Assembly: GCF_014137995.1 (NCBI RefSeq)
Contig: NZ_JACGWV010000001.1
Location: 2,542,001 to 2,606,000, forward strand
From: Promicromonospora sukumoe
GTDB taxonomy: Bacteria; Actinomycetota; Actinomycetes; Actinomycetales; Cellulomonadaceae
Length of the DNA: 64,000 nt
Direction of reading: 5' to 3'
Positions 53,304-62,682 of the stretch are shown here, piece after piece. The notes beneath the pieces were generated by a model, which was not told the origin of the DNA, did no database searches, and worked only from the letters and a program-made list of their open reading frames with translations. A program made the position numbers and the translations under genes. Each line of letters opens with the position of its first letter. Positions within the stretch are counted from its first letter, which is position 1.

Positions 53304-54296
53304 ATGACCACACCCATCAGACCCGTGCCCAGCGCGCAGGTGAAGAGGTACCTCGACTCCCTGACACCCCAGGCGAACTACTGGGGTCGCGACGTCGCCG
53401 CGCTGCGGAGACAGGCCCGGGGCCACGTCCTGGCGTTCCGCGGTCCGCTGGAGCCCGTGGCCCACGTGGAGACCGTCGAGGCCGGCGGCGTCCCCTCCAG
53501 GCTCTACCGGCCGCGGGGCGACGAGGACGACGTCCTGGTCTGGATGCACGGCGGCGGCTGGATGCTCGGCGACCTGGACTGCTGCGAGGGCGTCGCGCGA
53601 GCGATCGCCAACCGTGCCGGGTGCGCCGTGCTCACGGTCGACTACCGGCTCGCTCCCGAGCACCCGTTCCCCGCCGCGTTCGACGACACGTGGGCCGCCG
53701 TCGGCTGGGCACGAGAACACTTCGCCGGGGTCGCCGTCGGGGGCGACAGCGCCGGCGGCAACCTCGCGGCGGCGGCCGCGCTCCGGGCGCGGGACTCCCA
53801 GGTCGACCTGGCGCTGCAGCTGCTGGTGTACCCGGTCCTGGACAGCATCATGGATACCCCGGCCAAACGCCGGTTCGTGACGTCGTACTCGACCTTCGCG
53901 GGGACGGTCGACTACGGCAGGACAGCGTTCGAGCGGATCGCCTACCTGTGGGACGCCTACGTCCCCGACCGGCCGATGCGACGCTCTCCCGTCGTCTCGC
54001 CGCTGCACGCCGAGACGTTGCGCGGCGTCTCCCCCGCCGTCGTCATCACCGCCGAGCACGACATCCTGCGCGGCGAGTCCCTCGAGTACGCCGCGCGCCT
54101 GCGCGTGGACCTCGTCCCCGTCGAGGTCCACGACTACCCGGGCCAGATCCACGGGTTCATCGAGTACCTCGGCGTCATGCCGGACGCGACGGACGCCCTG
54201 GACAAGGCCGGCTCGGCGCTGCGCCGGGCCTTCGCCCACCGCGATCCGGACCGCGCGGGTCTCGCGATCAGCACACCGTCCGACATCCATTCGTGA
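53304..54296 (+). CDS. Alpha/beta hydrolase of the hormone-sensitive lipase family
   Basis: 330 residues from ATG 53304, preceded by AAGGAGGAG. The oxyanion motif HGGGW (about 82-86), nucleophile GGDSAGGN (Ser149), Asp in TAEHDILRGES and His in GQIHGFIEYL complete the HSL-family (family IV) esterase set. It is cytoplasmic and the first gene of an operon with a sugar-type ABC importer and a TetR regulator. It may de-esterify an imported compound such as an acetylated or acylated sugar; that is inference. Confidence 0.9.
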   Translation: MTTPIRPVPSAQVKRYLDSLTPQANYWGRDVAALRRQARGHVLAFRGPLEPVAHVETVEAGGVPSRLYRPRGDEDDVLVWMHGGGWMLGDLDCCEGVARAIANRAGCAVLTVDYRLAPEHPFPAAFDDTWAAVGWAREHFAGVAVGGDSAGGNLAAAAALRARDSQVDLALQLLVYPVLDSIMDTPAKRRFVTSYSTFAGTVDYGRTAFERIAYLWDAYVPDRPMRRSPVVSPLHAETLRGVSPAVVITAEHDILRGESLEYAARLRVDLVPVEVHDYPGQIHGFIEYLGVMPDATDALDKAGSALRRAFAHRDPDRAGLAISTPSDIHS

Positions 54297-54305
54297 GGAG
54301 CTGTC

Positions 54306-55667
54306 ATGCGTACCACCACCCTGCCCCGGCGAAGCCTTCGACCGGGCCGGAACATCGCCCTTCCCGTCGTCCTGACGGCCCTCCTCGCCTCCTGCGGCGC
54401 CCCGGGCGCGCAGAGCCCGCTGTCCGACACACCGACGGACGTGAGCACGAGCATCGGCGACGAGCCGGTCACCCTCGACGTGCTCGTGTCCACCCCTGAC
54501 GTGCCGCTCTACGAGGCGCTCGGCGAAGCCTTCCAGGGCGAGCACTCCAACGTAACCGTGCAGGTGACCGGCGAGGACTTCAACAGCCTGACGACGAACG
54601 TCCCCCGCCTGATCTCGGGCACGGAGGTGCCCGACCTGGTCCGGCTGGCCTCCTTCGGGAACCTGGTCGAGGACAAGCTGCTGACCAACCTGGACCCGTA
54701 CGCCGAGGCGTACGGGTGGACCGCGTGGCCGCAGTCGCAGTTCGCCTCCACCCGCGTGGGCGACGACGGGCGGCAGCGCGGCACCGGGCACCTGTACGGC
54801 GCCGGACCCGGGTTCGGGCTGACGGGCGTCTACTACAACAAGTCGCTCGCGGAGCAGATCGGCATGTCCGAGCCGCCCGCCACCCTCGGCGACCTCGAGG
54901 AGAGCATGGGGAAGGCGAAGGACGCCGGCCTGCTGCCGATGATGGTCAACGGCAAGGACGGCGGCCTGGCGTACCCGCTGCAAAACCTCCAGATGAACGC
55001 CGCGGACGGCACCCAGGTGGTCCAGGACTGGAACTACAACACGCCGGGCGCCGACATCGACACGCCCGCCCTGGTGGACGCCGCCACGACGCTCCAGGGC
55101 TGGAGCGACGAGGGATACCTGCCGGACGACGTCAACAGCATCGACCAGACCCAGGCCCCCGCCAGGTTCGCCGAGGGTGAGGGCGTCTTCTTCCCGAGCG
55201 GCAACTGGCAGGCACCCGTCCTCCAGGAGGCGGGCGGGGGCGAGATCGGCTTCTTCCTCTTCCCGCCCGACGACGCCGGCGAGCCGTTCACCGCGATGAC
55301 CGCCGCCGGCGTGCTGGCGATCCCCACCAAGTCGGACCAGCCCGACGCCGCGGCCGCGTTCCTCGACTTCATCCAGACGGACGACGGCGCCCGCCAGAGC
55401 ACGCTCGACCTGCTCGGTCTGCCGCCCGGCGGGCCGGAGGACGCGTCCCTGCCGGACTCCGAGCCCGGGTCGCTCGTCGCCGGCACCGTCGAGTCGTTCC
55501 AGATGCTGCTGGAGAGCGACGGCCTGGTCGACTTCATGTCGAACTCGACCGCGTCCATGCACGCGAACACCCTGATCCCGCAGACCCAGCTGCTCGTGGC
55601 CGGGAAGACCTCACCGGCCGAGTTCTCCGCGGCGATCCAGAAAGACTACGAAGAGGCGGAGAAGTAG
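54306..55667 (+). CDS. ABC transporter substrate-binding lipoprotein
   Basis: 453 residues. The signal peptide has arginines (LPRRSLRPGR), a hydrophobic core and lipobox LLASC, so it is a lipoprotein. The mature protein (TLDVLVSTPDVPLYEALGEA, then LTGVYYNKSLAEQIGMSEPP) is a family-1 solute-binding protein. GTGAGGAG precedes the ATG. It is followed by two permease genes with no ATPase. Confidence 0.92.
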   Translation: MRTTTLPRRSLRPGRNIALPVVLTALLASCGAPGAQSPLSDTPTDVSTSIGDEPVTLDVLVSTPDVPLYEALGEAFQGEHSNVTVQVTGEDFNSLTTNVPRLISGTEVPDLVRLASFGNLVEDKLLTNLDPYAEAYGWTAWPQSQFASTRVGDDGRQRGTGHLYGAGPGFGLTGVYYNKSLAEQIGMSEPPATLGDLEESMGKAKDAGLLPMMVNGKDGGLAYPLQNLQMNAADGTQVVQDWNYNTPGADIDTPALVDAATTLQGWSDEGYLPDDVNSIDQTQAPARFAEGEGVFFPSGNWQAPVLQEAGGGEIGFFLFPPDDAGEPFTAMTAAGVLAIPTKSDQPDAAAAFLDFIQTDDGARQSTLDLLGLPPGGPEDASLPDSEPGSLVAGTVESFQMLLESDGLVDFMSNSTASMHANTLIPQTQLLVAGKTSPAEFSAAIQKDYEEAEK

Positions 55668-56660
55668 ATGTCCGGGGGTGAGACCATGACACGCGACGCA
55701 GGCACCAGACCGCCGGGCCACCTGGTACGACGCCCGACCGTGGGCACGCCGGACCCGGGGCCACCACCAGGTCCGCATCCTGCTCGACGACGACGACGTC
55801 CGGCACGGCGGTGGAGCGCCCTGCTCTGGGTGGCGCCGGCGATGATCATGTACGGCGTGTTCGTCCTGTACCCGCTGGGCCAGTCCGTGCAGTTCTCGTT
55901 CTACGAGTGGGACGGCATCGGGCCGGCGACGCCGGCGGGCCTGGACAACTGGCGGGCGATCTTCACCGAGCCCGAGCTGCTCGGGTCGGTGCTCCACGCG
56001 TTCGTCCTCATCTTCTTCTACACCGTCCTCCCGGTCAGCCTGGGGCTCGTCGCCGCGAGCCTCATCCGGGAGCTCCGGATCGGGGCGTTCAACACCACGG
56101 CGCGGGTCGTGCTGTTCGTCCCCCAGGTGCTGCCGCCGGTGGCGGCCGGCATCGCGTGGACGTGGATGTTCTCCACCGACGGGCTCGTCAACCAGACGCT
56201 GAGCGCGGTCGGCCTGGAGTCCCTGACGCGTGCGTGGCTCGGCGACTTCACGTTCGCGCTGCCGGCCGTCGGGGTCATCGGCTTCTGGCTGTCGTTCGGC
56301 TTCTGCACGGTGCTCCTGCTGTCCGGCGTCGGCAAGATCGACCCGTCGCTCTACGAGGCGGCCCGCCTGGACGGGGCGGGCCGCGTCGCCGAGTTCTTCG
56401 CGGTCACGCTTCCCGGGCTCCGCGGGGAGATCGCCGTCTGCGCGACCATCGGCACGATCGCGGCACTGGCCAGCTTCGACGTCGTCCAGATCGCGACCCA
56501 GGGCGGCCCGGGCTACCAGACGATGGTGCCCGGCGTGGAGATCTACCGGCTCACCTTCCTGGAGCAGCAGGTCGGCCAGGCCTCGGCCCTCGCCGTCTTC
56601 CTCGCGGCGCTCGTCCTGCTCGTCATCTGGCCCATCCAGCGACTCGGGAGGCACGAATGA
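55668..56660 (+). CDS. ABC transporter permease with long basic N-terminal extension
   Basis: 330 residues from ATG 55668, with an alternative ATG at 55686. The first ~48 residues are a proline/arginine-rich cytoplasmic tail (PDPGPPPGPHPARRRRR) with no clear domain. Six helices follow, with the ATPase loop YEAARLDGAGRVAEFFAVTLP. It starts right after the SBP stop codon and overlaps the next gene (ATGA). Confidence 0.92.
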   Translation: MSGGETMTRDAGTRPPGHLVRRPTVGTPDPGPPPGPHPARRRRRPARRWSALLWVAPAMIMYGVFVLYPLGQSVQFSFYEWDGIGPATPAGLDNWRAIFTEPELLGSVLHAFVLIFFYTVLPVSLGLVAASLIRELRIGAFNTTARVVLFVPQVLPPVAAGIAWTWMFSTDGLVNQTLSAVGLESLTRAWLGDFTFALPAVGVIGFWLSFGFCTVLLLSGVGKIDPSLYEAARLDGAGRVAEFFAVTLPGLRGEIAVCATIGTIAALASFDVVQIATQGGPGYQTMVPGVEIYRLTFLEQQVGQASALAVFLAALVLLVIWPIQRLGRHE

Positions 56661-57487
56661 ACACCGTCTCGTCGACCCGCCACGGCCTCGTCTCGCGGGT
56701 CGTCATCCTCGTGGCGCTCATGGCGTTCGCGGTCCTGCCCCTGCTCAGCATGCTCACGGCCGCGCTCGCACCGCAGAACAGCACACCACCCGGGCTCGCC
56801 TGGCCGGAGGACCCGCAGTGGCAGAACTTCGCCGACGCCTGGACGGCGGCGAACTTCCTCGCGCTGTTCGAGTCGAGCGTCCTGATCGTGCTGGGCGTCG
56901 TGCCGGCCGCCGTCGCCATGGCCGCCGCGGCCGGGTACGGGCTCGCGCAGCTCGACGTACCCGGCGGCAGGTTCGTCAACGCCCTGCTGCTCGTCGGGCT
57001 GACCCTGCCGTTCGAGGCGCTCATCACGCCGCTCTACTACAACCTGCGCGACATGGGGCTGCTCGGGACGCGGTGGGCCGTCATCCTGCCGCTCATCGGG
57101 CTGCTCATGCCGTTCGGGGTGTTCTGGATGCGGGCGAGCTTCCTCCGGGTGGAGACGGCGCTGACCGAGGCCGCCGAGCTCGACGGCGCCACCCCGTGGC
57201 AGATCTTCCGCCAGGTCCAGCTGCCGCTCGCGGTGCCCGCCCTGTCGGCACTCACGATCCTGTTCTTCCTCGCGACCTGGAACCAGTACCTGCTGCCGCT
57301 CGTGCTCATCGACGACCCGACCATGCGTACCGTCGCCGGCGGCCTGGGCGCGTTCCAGGGTGAGCACGGCACGAACATCGCATTGTTGTGCGCCGGTTCA
57401 TTGCTGATCATCGCCCCCTCGCTGCTGGTTTTCCTGTTCTTCCAGCGGCATTTCGTGAAGGCCCTTCTTCAGGGCGCCGTCAAGTAG
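56657..57487 (+). CDS. ABC transporter permease (MalG-type)
   Basis: 276 residues with the ATPase-docking loop TEAAELDGATPWQIFRQVQLP and a C terminus RHFVKALLQGAVK. It is coupled to the preceding permease and followed 17 bases later by the TetR gene, so the regulator is probably made from the same transcript. Confidence 0.93.
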   Translation: MNTVSSTRHGLVSRVVILVALMAFAVLPLLSMLTAALAPQNSTPPGLAWPEDPQWQNFADAWTAANFLALFESSVLIVLGVVPAAVAMAAAAGYGLAQLDVPGGRFVNALLLVGLTLPFEALITPLYYNLRDMGLLGTRWAVILPLIGLLMPFGVFWMRASFLRVETALTEAAELDGATPWQIFRQVQLPLAVPALSALTILFFLATWNQYLLPLVLIDDPTMRTVAGGLGAFQGEHGTNIALLCAGSLLIIAPSLLVFLFFQRHFVKALLQGAVK

Positions 57488-57504
57488 GGAGATAGGATCT
57501 GGAT

Positions 57505-58149
57505 ATGGGACGGCAATACGATCTTGAGGCGACACGAGGCACCGGCGGCATCAAGAAGACCGAGTCGGCGAAGGGCAGGGCTCGAAAGGAGCTGATCGTC
57601 GAGGCCGCCACCCGTCTCGTGGCGCGCAACGGGTCCCGGGGCACCAATCTCGCCGAGATCGCCACCGAGGCCGGGGTCTCGCAGAGCGGCCTCCTCTATC
57701 ACTACCCGACCAAGGAGGCGCTGCTCAACGCCGTGCTGGACCGGCGCGACGAGACCGAGGACGAGATCCTGTGGCGGGACGCCGACGCAGGCCTCGGCAT
57801 CCTCGATGTCATCGCCCAGAACGTCACGCGCTGGGCCGAGAACTCCCAGACGGTCGGCATGCACACCGTGCTGGTCGTCGAGAACCTGGGCGAGGACGGC
57901 GCCCTCCACCCCCGGCTGGCCGGCCGGTACCACGCGACCGTCGACCGGGTCGCCGCGGTCCTGTCCTCCGCACAGGACCGCGGCGAGATCCGGGACGACG
58001 TCGACACCCGCCTCAAGGCCGTCGAGATCATCGCCTTCGTCAACGGCCTGGAGACCGCCTGGCTGCTCGATCCCGAGATCCCGGTGGCCGTGACCGCGAA
58101 GGCGTGGGCGACCCAGCAGCGGCTCGCGATGGCGACGTCGCCGGGCTAG
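57505..58149 (+). CDS. TetR-family regulator of the esterase/ABC operon
   Basis: 214 residues. The HTH reads RLVARNGSRGTNLAEIATEA then GVSQSGLLYHYPTKEALLNA. The N terminus has a ~25-residue basic extension (GTGGIKKTESAKGRARK). As the last gene of the importer operon it would give negative feedback through the palindrome at 53048-53063. Its stop overlaps the convergent condensation-protein gene by four bases. Confidence 0.9.
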   Translation: MGRQYDLEATRGTGGIKKTESAKGRARKELIVEAATRLVARNGSRGTNLAEIATEAGVSQSGLLYHYPTKEALLNAVLDRRDETEDEILWRDADAGLGILDVIAQNVTRWAENSQTVGMHTVLVVENLGEDGALHPRLAGRYHATVDRVAAVLSSAQDRGEIRDDVDTRLKAVEIIAFVNGLETAWLLDPEIPVAVTAKAWATQQRLAMATSPG

Positions 58150-59525
58150 CCCGCACCCCCTCCCCGGACCGCCAGGTCCCTGATCCCTCGCCCGGGCGAG
58201 GCGAGCACCGCGTGCGCCGCGCGGCCCAGGTTCCCCGTCAGCTCGTCGAGCGTCCTCGTGGCGAACGCGGGGCGGTGCGCCCACAGGTCGCCGGAGACAT
58301 GGCCCTCGTACGAGTGGCGGAGCTGAAAACCGAGGCGCACGGCCCCGCTGAACGACGACGCCATCCGCGGCCGGAGCCGGTCGGTCGGCAGCGGACGGAG
58401 GAGCATGCCGATGCTCCCGCCGTCCGCTGCCGTGATCGTGACGGCCCTGGCCCGGACGTGCGGCATGTAGTTGATCGAGAGGTCGAACAACGAGCCGTCC
58501 GGCCGGATCGCACCGGGCAGCTCCTGACGGAGCACCCCGACCGGGACGCGGTGCAGGTGCGCGCGTCGCGTGGCGTCGTGGACGCGGCCGGCGAGCTCCC
58601 CGAACGACGGGTTGTCCCGCAGGTCGACCCGGACGGGCACGTGGTCGCTGACGAGACCGACGGTCTGCGACACCCCCGGGGCGTCCCGGTTGGCCGTGAC
58701 GCACCCGATCATCACGTCGTCGCCGAGGTAGGGCGCGAGCGACGCCAGGACCAGGGCGCGCAGGGCACTGGCCGGCTTGGCGCCGTGCTGCGCGCCGAGC
58801 CGCAGCACCGCACCGGCCGCCGCCGCTGCCACGAGCGGAAGCGGGTGCGCCTCCAGCCACAGCGGATCGTCCGGGCCGGTGCGTTCCACGGGCAGGCGCG
58901 GCGGGTCGGCCGGGAACTGCTCGCCCCAGTACCCGGCGTTCGCCCCGAGCCCGAGGGTGCGCTCGTGGGCGGCATAGTCGCCCGCCTGGACCTTCGGCGC
59001 GGGCGGCGGCGGGTACCCGGGGTCGAGCCGAGCACGGTAGAGCTGGTGGAAGTCACGGAACAGCACCGCGTTGGACCACCCGTCGAAGACGGCGTGGTGC
59101 CAGACGGTCAGCAGCACGTGGTGCCGCGGGGCCATCCGGACCACGACCGCCGACCAGAGCGGCGCGGTGAACAGGTCGACCGGCTGCTCGCAGCGCTGGA
59201 CCGCGAGCTCCTCGAGCGCGGCACGCCGCGCCGTCTGCGGCAGGTGCGAGAGGTCCTCGAACCCCAGGTCGGGACGGAACGGCGCGACGACCTGCTGGGC
59301 GATCCCGGCCTCGGTGCGGACGAAGGCCGCGCGCATGGTCTCGTGCCGTTCCACCAGCGCCGCCAGCACGGCTGCCAGGTCGCCGAGGTCCACCGGTCCG
59401 GTGATCTCGATCGCGTGCGGGATGTTGTGGTTGGACTCGCGTCCGCCGACCGCCGCGACCCACTCCTGCTGGAGATAGGTGGCCGGCAGCACGACGGTCC
59501 CGGCGTCGGCGGCGAGCGCGCTCAC
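58146..59525 (-). CDS. Stand-alone NRPS condensation-domain protein
   Basis: 459 residues consisting of one condensation domain. TYLQQEWVAAVGGRESNHNI is like motif C1, and LLTVWHHAVFDGWSNAVLFR contains the intact active-site HHxxxDG. Also present are GDYAAHERTLG, VGLVSDHVPVRVDLRDNPSF and SLFDLSINYMP (like C5-C7). It has no A or T domain. It should form an amide or ester bond between carrier-bound acyl groups in trans. It lies last in the three-gene operon with 59522 and 60889 and overlaps 59522 by four bases. Confidence 0.87.
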   Translation of the reverse strand: MSALAADAGTVVLPATYLQQEWVAAVGGRESNHNIPHAIEITGPVDLGDLAAVLAALVERHETMRAAFVRTEAGIAQQVVAPFRPDLGFEDLSHLPQTARRAALEELAVQRCEQPVDLFTAPLWSAVVVRMAPRHHVLLTVWHHAVFDGWSNAVLFRDFHQLYRARLDPGYPPPPAPKVQAGDYAAHERTLGLGANAGYWGEQFPADPPRLPVERTGPDDPLWLEAHPLPLVAAAAAGAVLRLGAQHGAKPASALRALVLASLAPYLGDDVMIGCVTANRDAPGVSQTVGLVSDHVPVRVDLRDNPSFGELAGRVHDATRRAHLHRVPVGVLRQELPGAIRPDGSLFDLSINYMPHVRARAVTITAADGGSIGMLLRPLPTDRLRPRMASSFSGAVRLGFQLRHSYEGHVSGDLWAHRPAFATRTLDELTGNLGRAAHAVLASPGRGIRDLAVRGGGAG

Positions 59526-60892
59526 CGGGCCGGCTCCAGCGCGGTGCCGAGATCACTGGCGCGGTCCCCGGGACGGTCGGCGAACCTGCGCAGCGCGGCG
59601 GCGAACCGCTCGGCGAAACCGGCCGCCTCCGGGTCGCCCAGCATGTTGGCGTCCGCCACGAGGACACCCGAGAGTCGCCCGGCCGGGTCGGACCCGACCT
59701 GGAAGTCCAGCAGGGAGGCGCCGTCCCACCAGGGGTGGTCGGTGGGCTCCTCGTGCGCGAGGTCGAAGGGCGAGAAGGCGACCCCCGCGGCGGTGACGAC
59801 GTCGGCCTGCTGTCCGTGGCTGTAGTTCAGCGACACGTCGAACAGGGGCCCCCGGCCGGCGTCGGGCAGCGCCCCGCGGAGCACGCCGGCCGGTGCCGGG
59901 CGGGAGATCGCCCGGTCGTAGGCGTCGGCCGTGCGCCCGACGAGCGTCGCGCACGTCGGGTCGCCGGACAGGTCCACCGTGACGGGCACGTGCCCGGCGA
60001 GGAACCCGACCGTGCCGCGGACGTCACGCTGCTGGCGGTTCGACCGCATGACGCCGAACGTGATCCGCTCGTGCGTCGCGTGGTCGCTCAGGGACGCCGC
60101 GAGGGCGGCCAGCAGGACGGCGGTCGCGCTCGCGCGTTCCTCGACCATGAGCGGGTGCAGCGCACCCAGCGTCAGGCCGGGGTCGAGCGGGAGCGGTCGC
60201 GGCGTGGTGCGGGCGACGGCCCCGACGTCGGACACGGGCTGCGGGAAGGTGAGGCGGGGGCGGGCGTCGGCCAGGGCGGCGCGCCAGTGCCGCCGGGTCG
60301 CGGGGTCGTCGGCCAGCTCGGCCTCCCACACGGCGTAGTCGGCGAGGTGGAGCGCGGGCGGCGGGTGCGTGGCGCGCGCGCCGTGCTCGTACAGGTGCGG
60401 GAGCTCGTCGCGGATCACGCCGGCGGACCAGCCGTCCATGATCGCGTGGTGCGCGATCACGGCGAACACGCGGTCGTCGTCGGCGAGCGTCACGAGCACG
60501 GCCCGGGCAAGGGGGCTGCCCTCCAGCACGAACGGCCGTCGCAGCTCTTCCTGCAGGAGCGCGGCGCAGGCCGGCTCCCGCTGGTCCTCGGCGACGTCGG
60601 CGACGCTGACCTCGCGCAGGTCCGGCGGGGCGTGGTCACCGACGATCTGGTGCGCGGGGCCGACGACGTCGCCGCCGGTGCCGCCGGTGCCGCCGCTCGT
60701 GCCCTGGCGGGAGAGGGTCGTGCGCAGGGCCTCGTGGCGGGCCGTCAGCGCGTCGAGCGCGGCGCGGACGCGGCCGGGGTCGGCCGGGCCACGCATCCGC
60801 ACGGCCGCGCCGACGTTGACGCCGGATGCCTGCCCGCCGGTCGCGTCGTAGAGGGAGCGCTGATAGTGCGTCGCGGCGTACTGGGCGCTCAT
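59522..60892 (-). CDS. Second stand-alone NRPS condensation-domain protein
   Basis: 456 residues. VFAVIAHHAIMDGWSAGVIR holds the HHxxxDG active site. A Gly/Thr-rich insert (GTSGGTGGTGGDVVG) sits near residue 70. GTVGFLAGHVPVTVDLSGDP and PLFDVSLNYSHGQQADVV match later C motifs. Its start overlaps the A-T gene stop (ATGA), and its stop overlaps the second condensation gene, so all three are translationally coupled. It is clearly related to but not a copy of 58146. Confidence 0.87.
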   Translation of the reverse strand: MSAQYAATHYQRSLYDATGGQASGVNVGAAVRMRGPADPGRVRAALDALTARHEALRTTLSRQGTSGGTGGTGGDVVGPAHQIVGDHAPPDLREVSVADVAEDQREPACAALLQEELRRPFVLEGSPLARAVLVTLADDDRVFAVIAHHAIMDGWSAGVIRDELPHLYEHGARATHPPPALHLADYAVWEAELADDPATRRHWRAALADARPRLTFPQPVSDVGAVARTTPRPLPLDPGLTLGALHPLMVEERASATAVLLAALAASLSDHATHERITFGVMRSNRQQRDVRGTVGFLAGHVPVTVDLSGDPTCATLVGRTADAYDRAISRPAPAGVLRGALPDAGRGPLFDVSLNYSHGQQADVVTAAGVAFSPFDLAHEEPTDHPWWDGASLLDFQVGSDPAGRLSGVLVADANMLGDPEAAGFAERFAAALRRFADRPGDRASDLGTALEPAR

Positions 60893-62682
60893 CCGGCCAC
60901 CCCCCGGGTAGCGCGACCCAGGGGCCGCAGCCGGACCTGCTCCGCCCGCGGCGCCTCGTCCACCGCGGCGGCGTAGGCGCGCAGGGTCGGGTTGGTGTGC
61001 AGCACCCGCTCGGGCACGTCCCGCCCCAGCTCGTCGCCGACGAGCAGCGCGACCTCGGCCGCCTCCAGCGAGGACCCGCCGAGCGACAGCCACTCGGCGT
61101 CCGGGCCGATCGTGGCGGGACCCACGTCCAGGGCCCGCCCCCAGATGGCCGCCACCGCGCGTTCGGTGTCGCTCGCCACCACGCCGTGCCCGGCGTCCCG
61201 CGCGATCAGCCCGGCGACGCTCGCGACCAGCTCACGCTTGACGACCTTGCCCAGGGCGTTGCGCGGGAAGCGCCCGACCTGGACGACCCGCTTGGGCGCG
61301 TCGGCCTCCCCCAGCCGCGCGGCCGCGAAGGAACGGACCTGGTCGGGGTCGAGGCCCTTGGAACCGATGACGGTGGCGACGAGGTACTGCCCGAGCGTCG
61401 GGTGCGGCAGCCCGAACGCCGCCGCCTCCTCCACGTCGGGGTGGTCCTCGAGGGCGCCCTCCGCGGCGAGCGTGGACACGTTGCGCCCGCCGACGTTCAC
61501 CGTGTCGGCGCTGCGGTCCTCCAGGTAGAAGTACCCGTCGTCGTCCAGCCGGCCGACGTCGCCGGTGCTCACCCACCGGTCCGGGTGGAAGACCAGGGCG
61601 CTCGCGTCCGCGTCGTTCCAGTACCGACGCGGGCGCACGCCGTCCATCCGGAGCTGCACCGACCCCGACACGCCCGCGGCCAGCGGCTCGCCAGACCCGT
61701 CGACGATGCGCACCTCGCTCGCGCCGTGCGCCTTCCCGAGCGAGAACGGCCGGACCGGGTCGAAGCGCATCCGCAGGCGCGCGGGCCAGCTCTCGGTCGA
61801 GGTGTACATGTTCACGATGCTCGCCGTCGGGAACAGCTCGGCGAGCCGGGCCAGCGTGGCGGCCGAGATCGGCGCGCTCGTGGTCCGCACCTGCCGCACC
61901 CCGCTCAGGTCGTACCCCGTCCCGGCCCGCAGGAGCGCGAGCGCGTAGGCGGGGACCAGCACGACGTCGTCGGGCCGGAGCTCCTGCACGGCGCCGAGGA
62001 GACGGTCGGCGTCGAACTTCTCGAGCACGATCATGCTGTGCGGCGTCGCGCTCAGCGTCTGCATCATGAGGCTCTGGCCGGCGTTCGTGGCGGGCGGCAG
62101 CGCGTGCAGGACCCGGCGCACCGGCTCCTCCCCCGGCGTCGTGCGGTCGCCGCGCGGCCGGACCGCGTGCGTGAGGTTGTCGTGGGTGGAGACGACGCCC
62201 TTCGGCCGTCCGGTCGTCCCGGAGGTGAAGAGGATCTCGGCGTCGTCCGACCCGCTCACCGCCACCCCGGTCGAGCCGGTCGGCCGGCCCGCCTCGAGCT
62301 GGCGCACCGTCTGGGACCAGCCCGGGCACCCGGCCACGGGCACGTCGCCGATGACACCGACCGCCCCGGCCTCCGCGCAGACGCGAGCGATGTGGTCGTC
62401 GCTGCTGGACGCCAGCACCGGCACGGCGATCGCGCCGGCGGCCTGCACCCCGACGTAGGCGACCGCGAAGGCGATCCAGTCGCCGGAGGCGCGCACGACC
62501 ACCCGGTCGCCGGGCTGGACGCCCCGGGCGACGAGGCCGTGACCGACCGCGCGGGAGCGCTGGTTCCACGCCGTATAGCTGAGCCGGCCGGCGCCGACAC
62601 GTTCTATCGCGGTCGCGTCGGGCCTCTCCTCGGCCCGGGCCGCGAGCATGCCTGTCACGGTGAGAATGGGCTGATGATTCAC
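60889..62682 (-). CDS. Acyl-adenylating enzyme fused to a carrier (A-T didomain)
   Basis: 597 residues. The ANL-superfamily domain (about 1-500) has LFTSGTTGRPKGVVSTHDNL, NMYTSTES, WVSTGDVGRLDDDGYFYLED and FPRNALGKVVKRELV, all core motifs. The stretch DRSADTVNVGGRNVS is closer to acyl-CoA/acyl-AMP ligases than to typical amino-acid A domains, so the substrate could be a fatty or aryl acid. The C-terminal carrier (about 515-575) has SLGGSSLEAAE, where the Ser before Leu (about 538) would carry phosphopantetheine. It is the first gene of the NRPS-like operon. Confidence 0.88.
   Translation of the reverse strand: MNHQPILTVTGMLAARAEERPDATAIERVGAGRLSYTAWNQRSRAVGHGLVARGVQPGDRVVVRASGDWIAFAVAYVGVQAAGAIAVPVLASSSDDHIARVCAEAGAVGVIGDVPVAGCPGWSQTVRQLEAGRPTGSTGVAVSGSDDAEILFTSGTTGRPKGVVSTHDNLTHAVRPRGDRTTPGEEPVRRVLHALPPATNAGQSLMMQTLSATPHSMIVLEKFDADRLLGAVQELRPDDVVLVPAYALALLRAGTGYDLSGVRQVRTTSAPISAATLARLAELFPTASIVNMYTSTESWPARLRMRFDPVRPFSLGKAHGASEVRIVDGSGEPLAAGVSGSVQLRMDGVRPRRYWNDADASALVFHPDRWVSTGDVGRLDDDGYFYLEDRSADTVNVGGRNVSTLAAEGALEDHPDVEEAAAFGLPHPTLGQYLVATVIGSKGLDPDQVRSFAAARLGEADAPKRVVQVGRFPRNALGKVVKRELVASVAGLIARDAGHGVVASDTERAVAAIWGRALDVGPATIGPDAEWLSLGGSSLEAAEVALLVGDELGRDVPERVLHTNPTLRAYAAAVDEAPRAEQVRLRPLGRATRGVAG

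Noticed and set aside
52842..54296. Esterase gene starting at 52842
   Set aside because: The frame is open through the leader but the family's N terminus matches only from the ATG at 53304, which has AAGGAGGAG before it.
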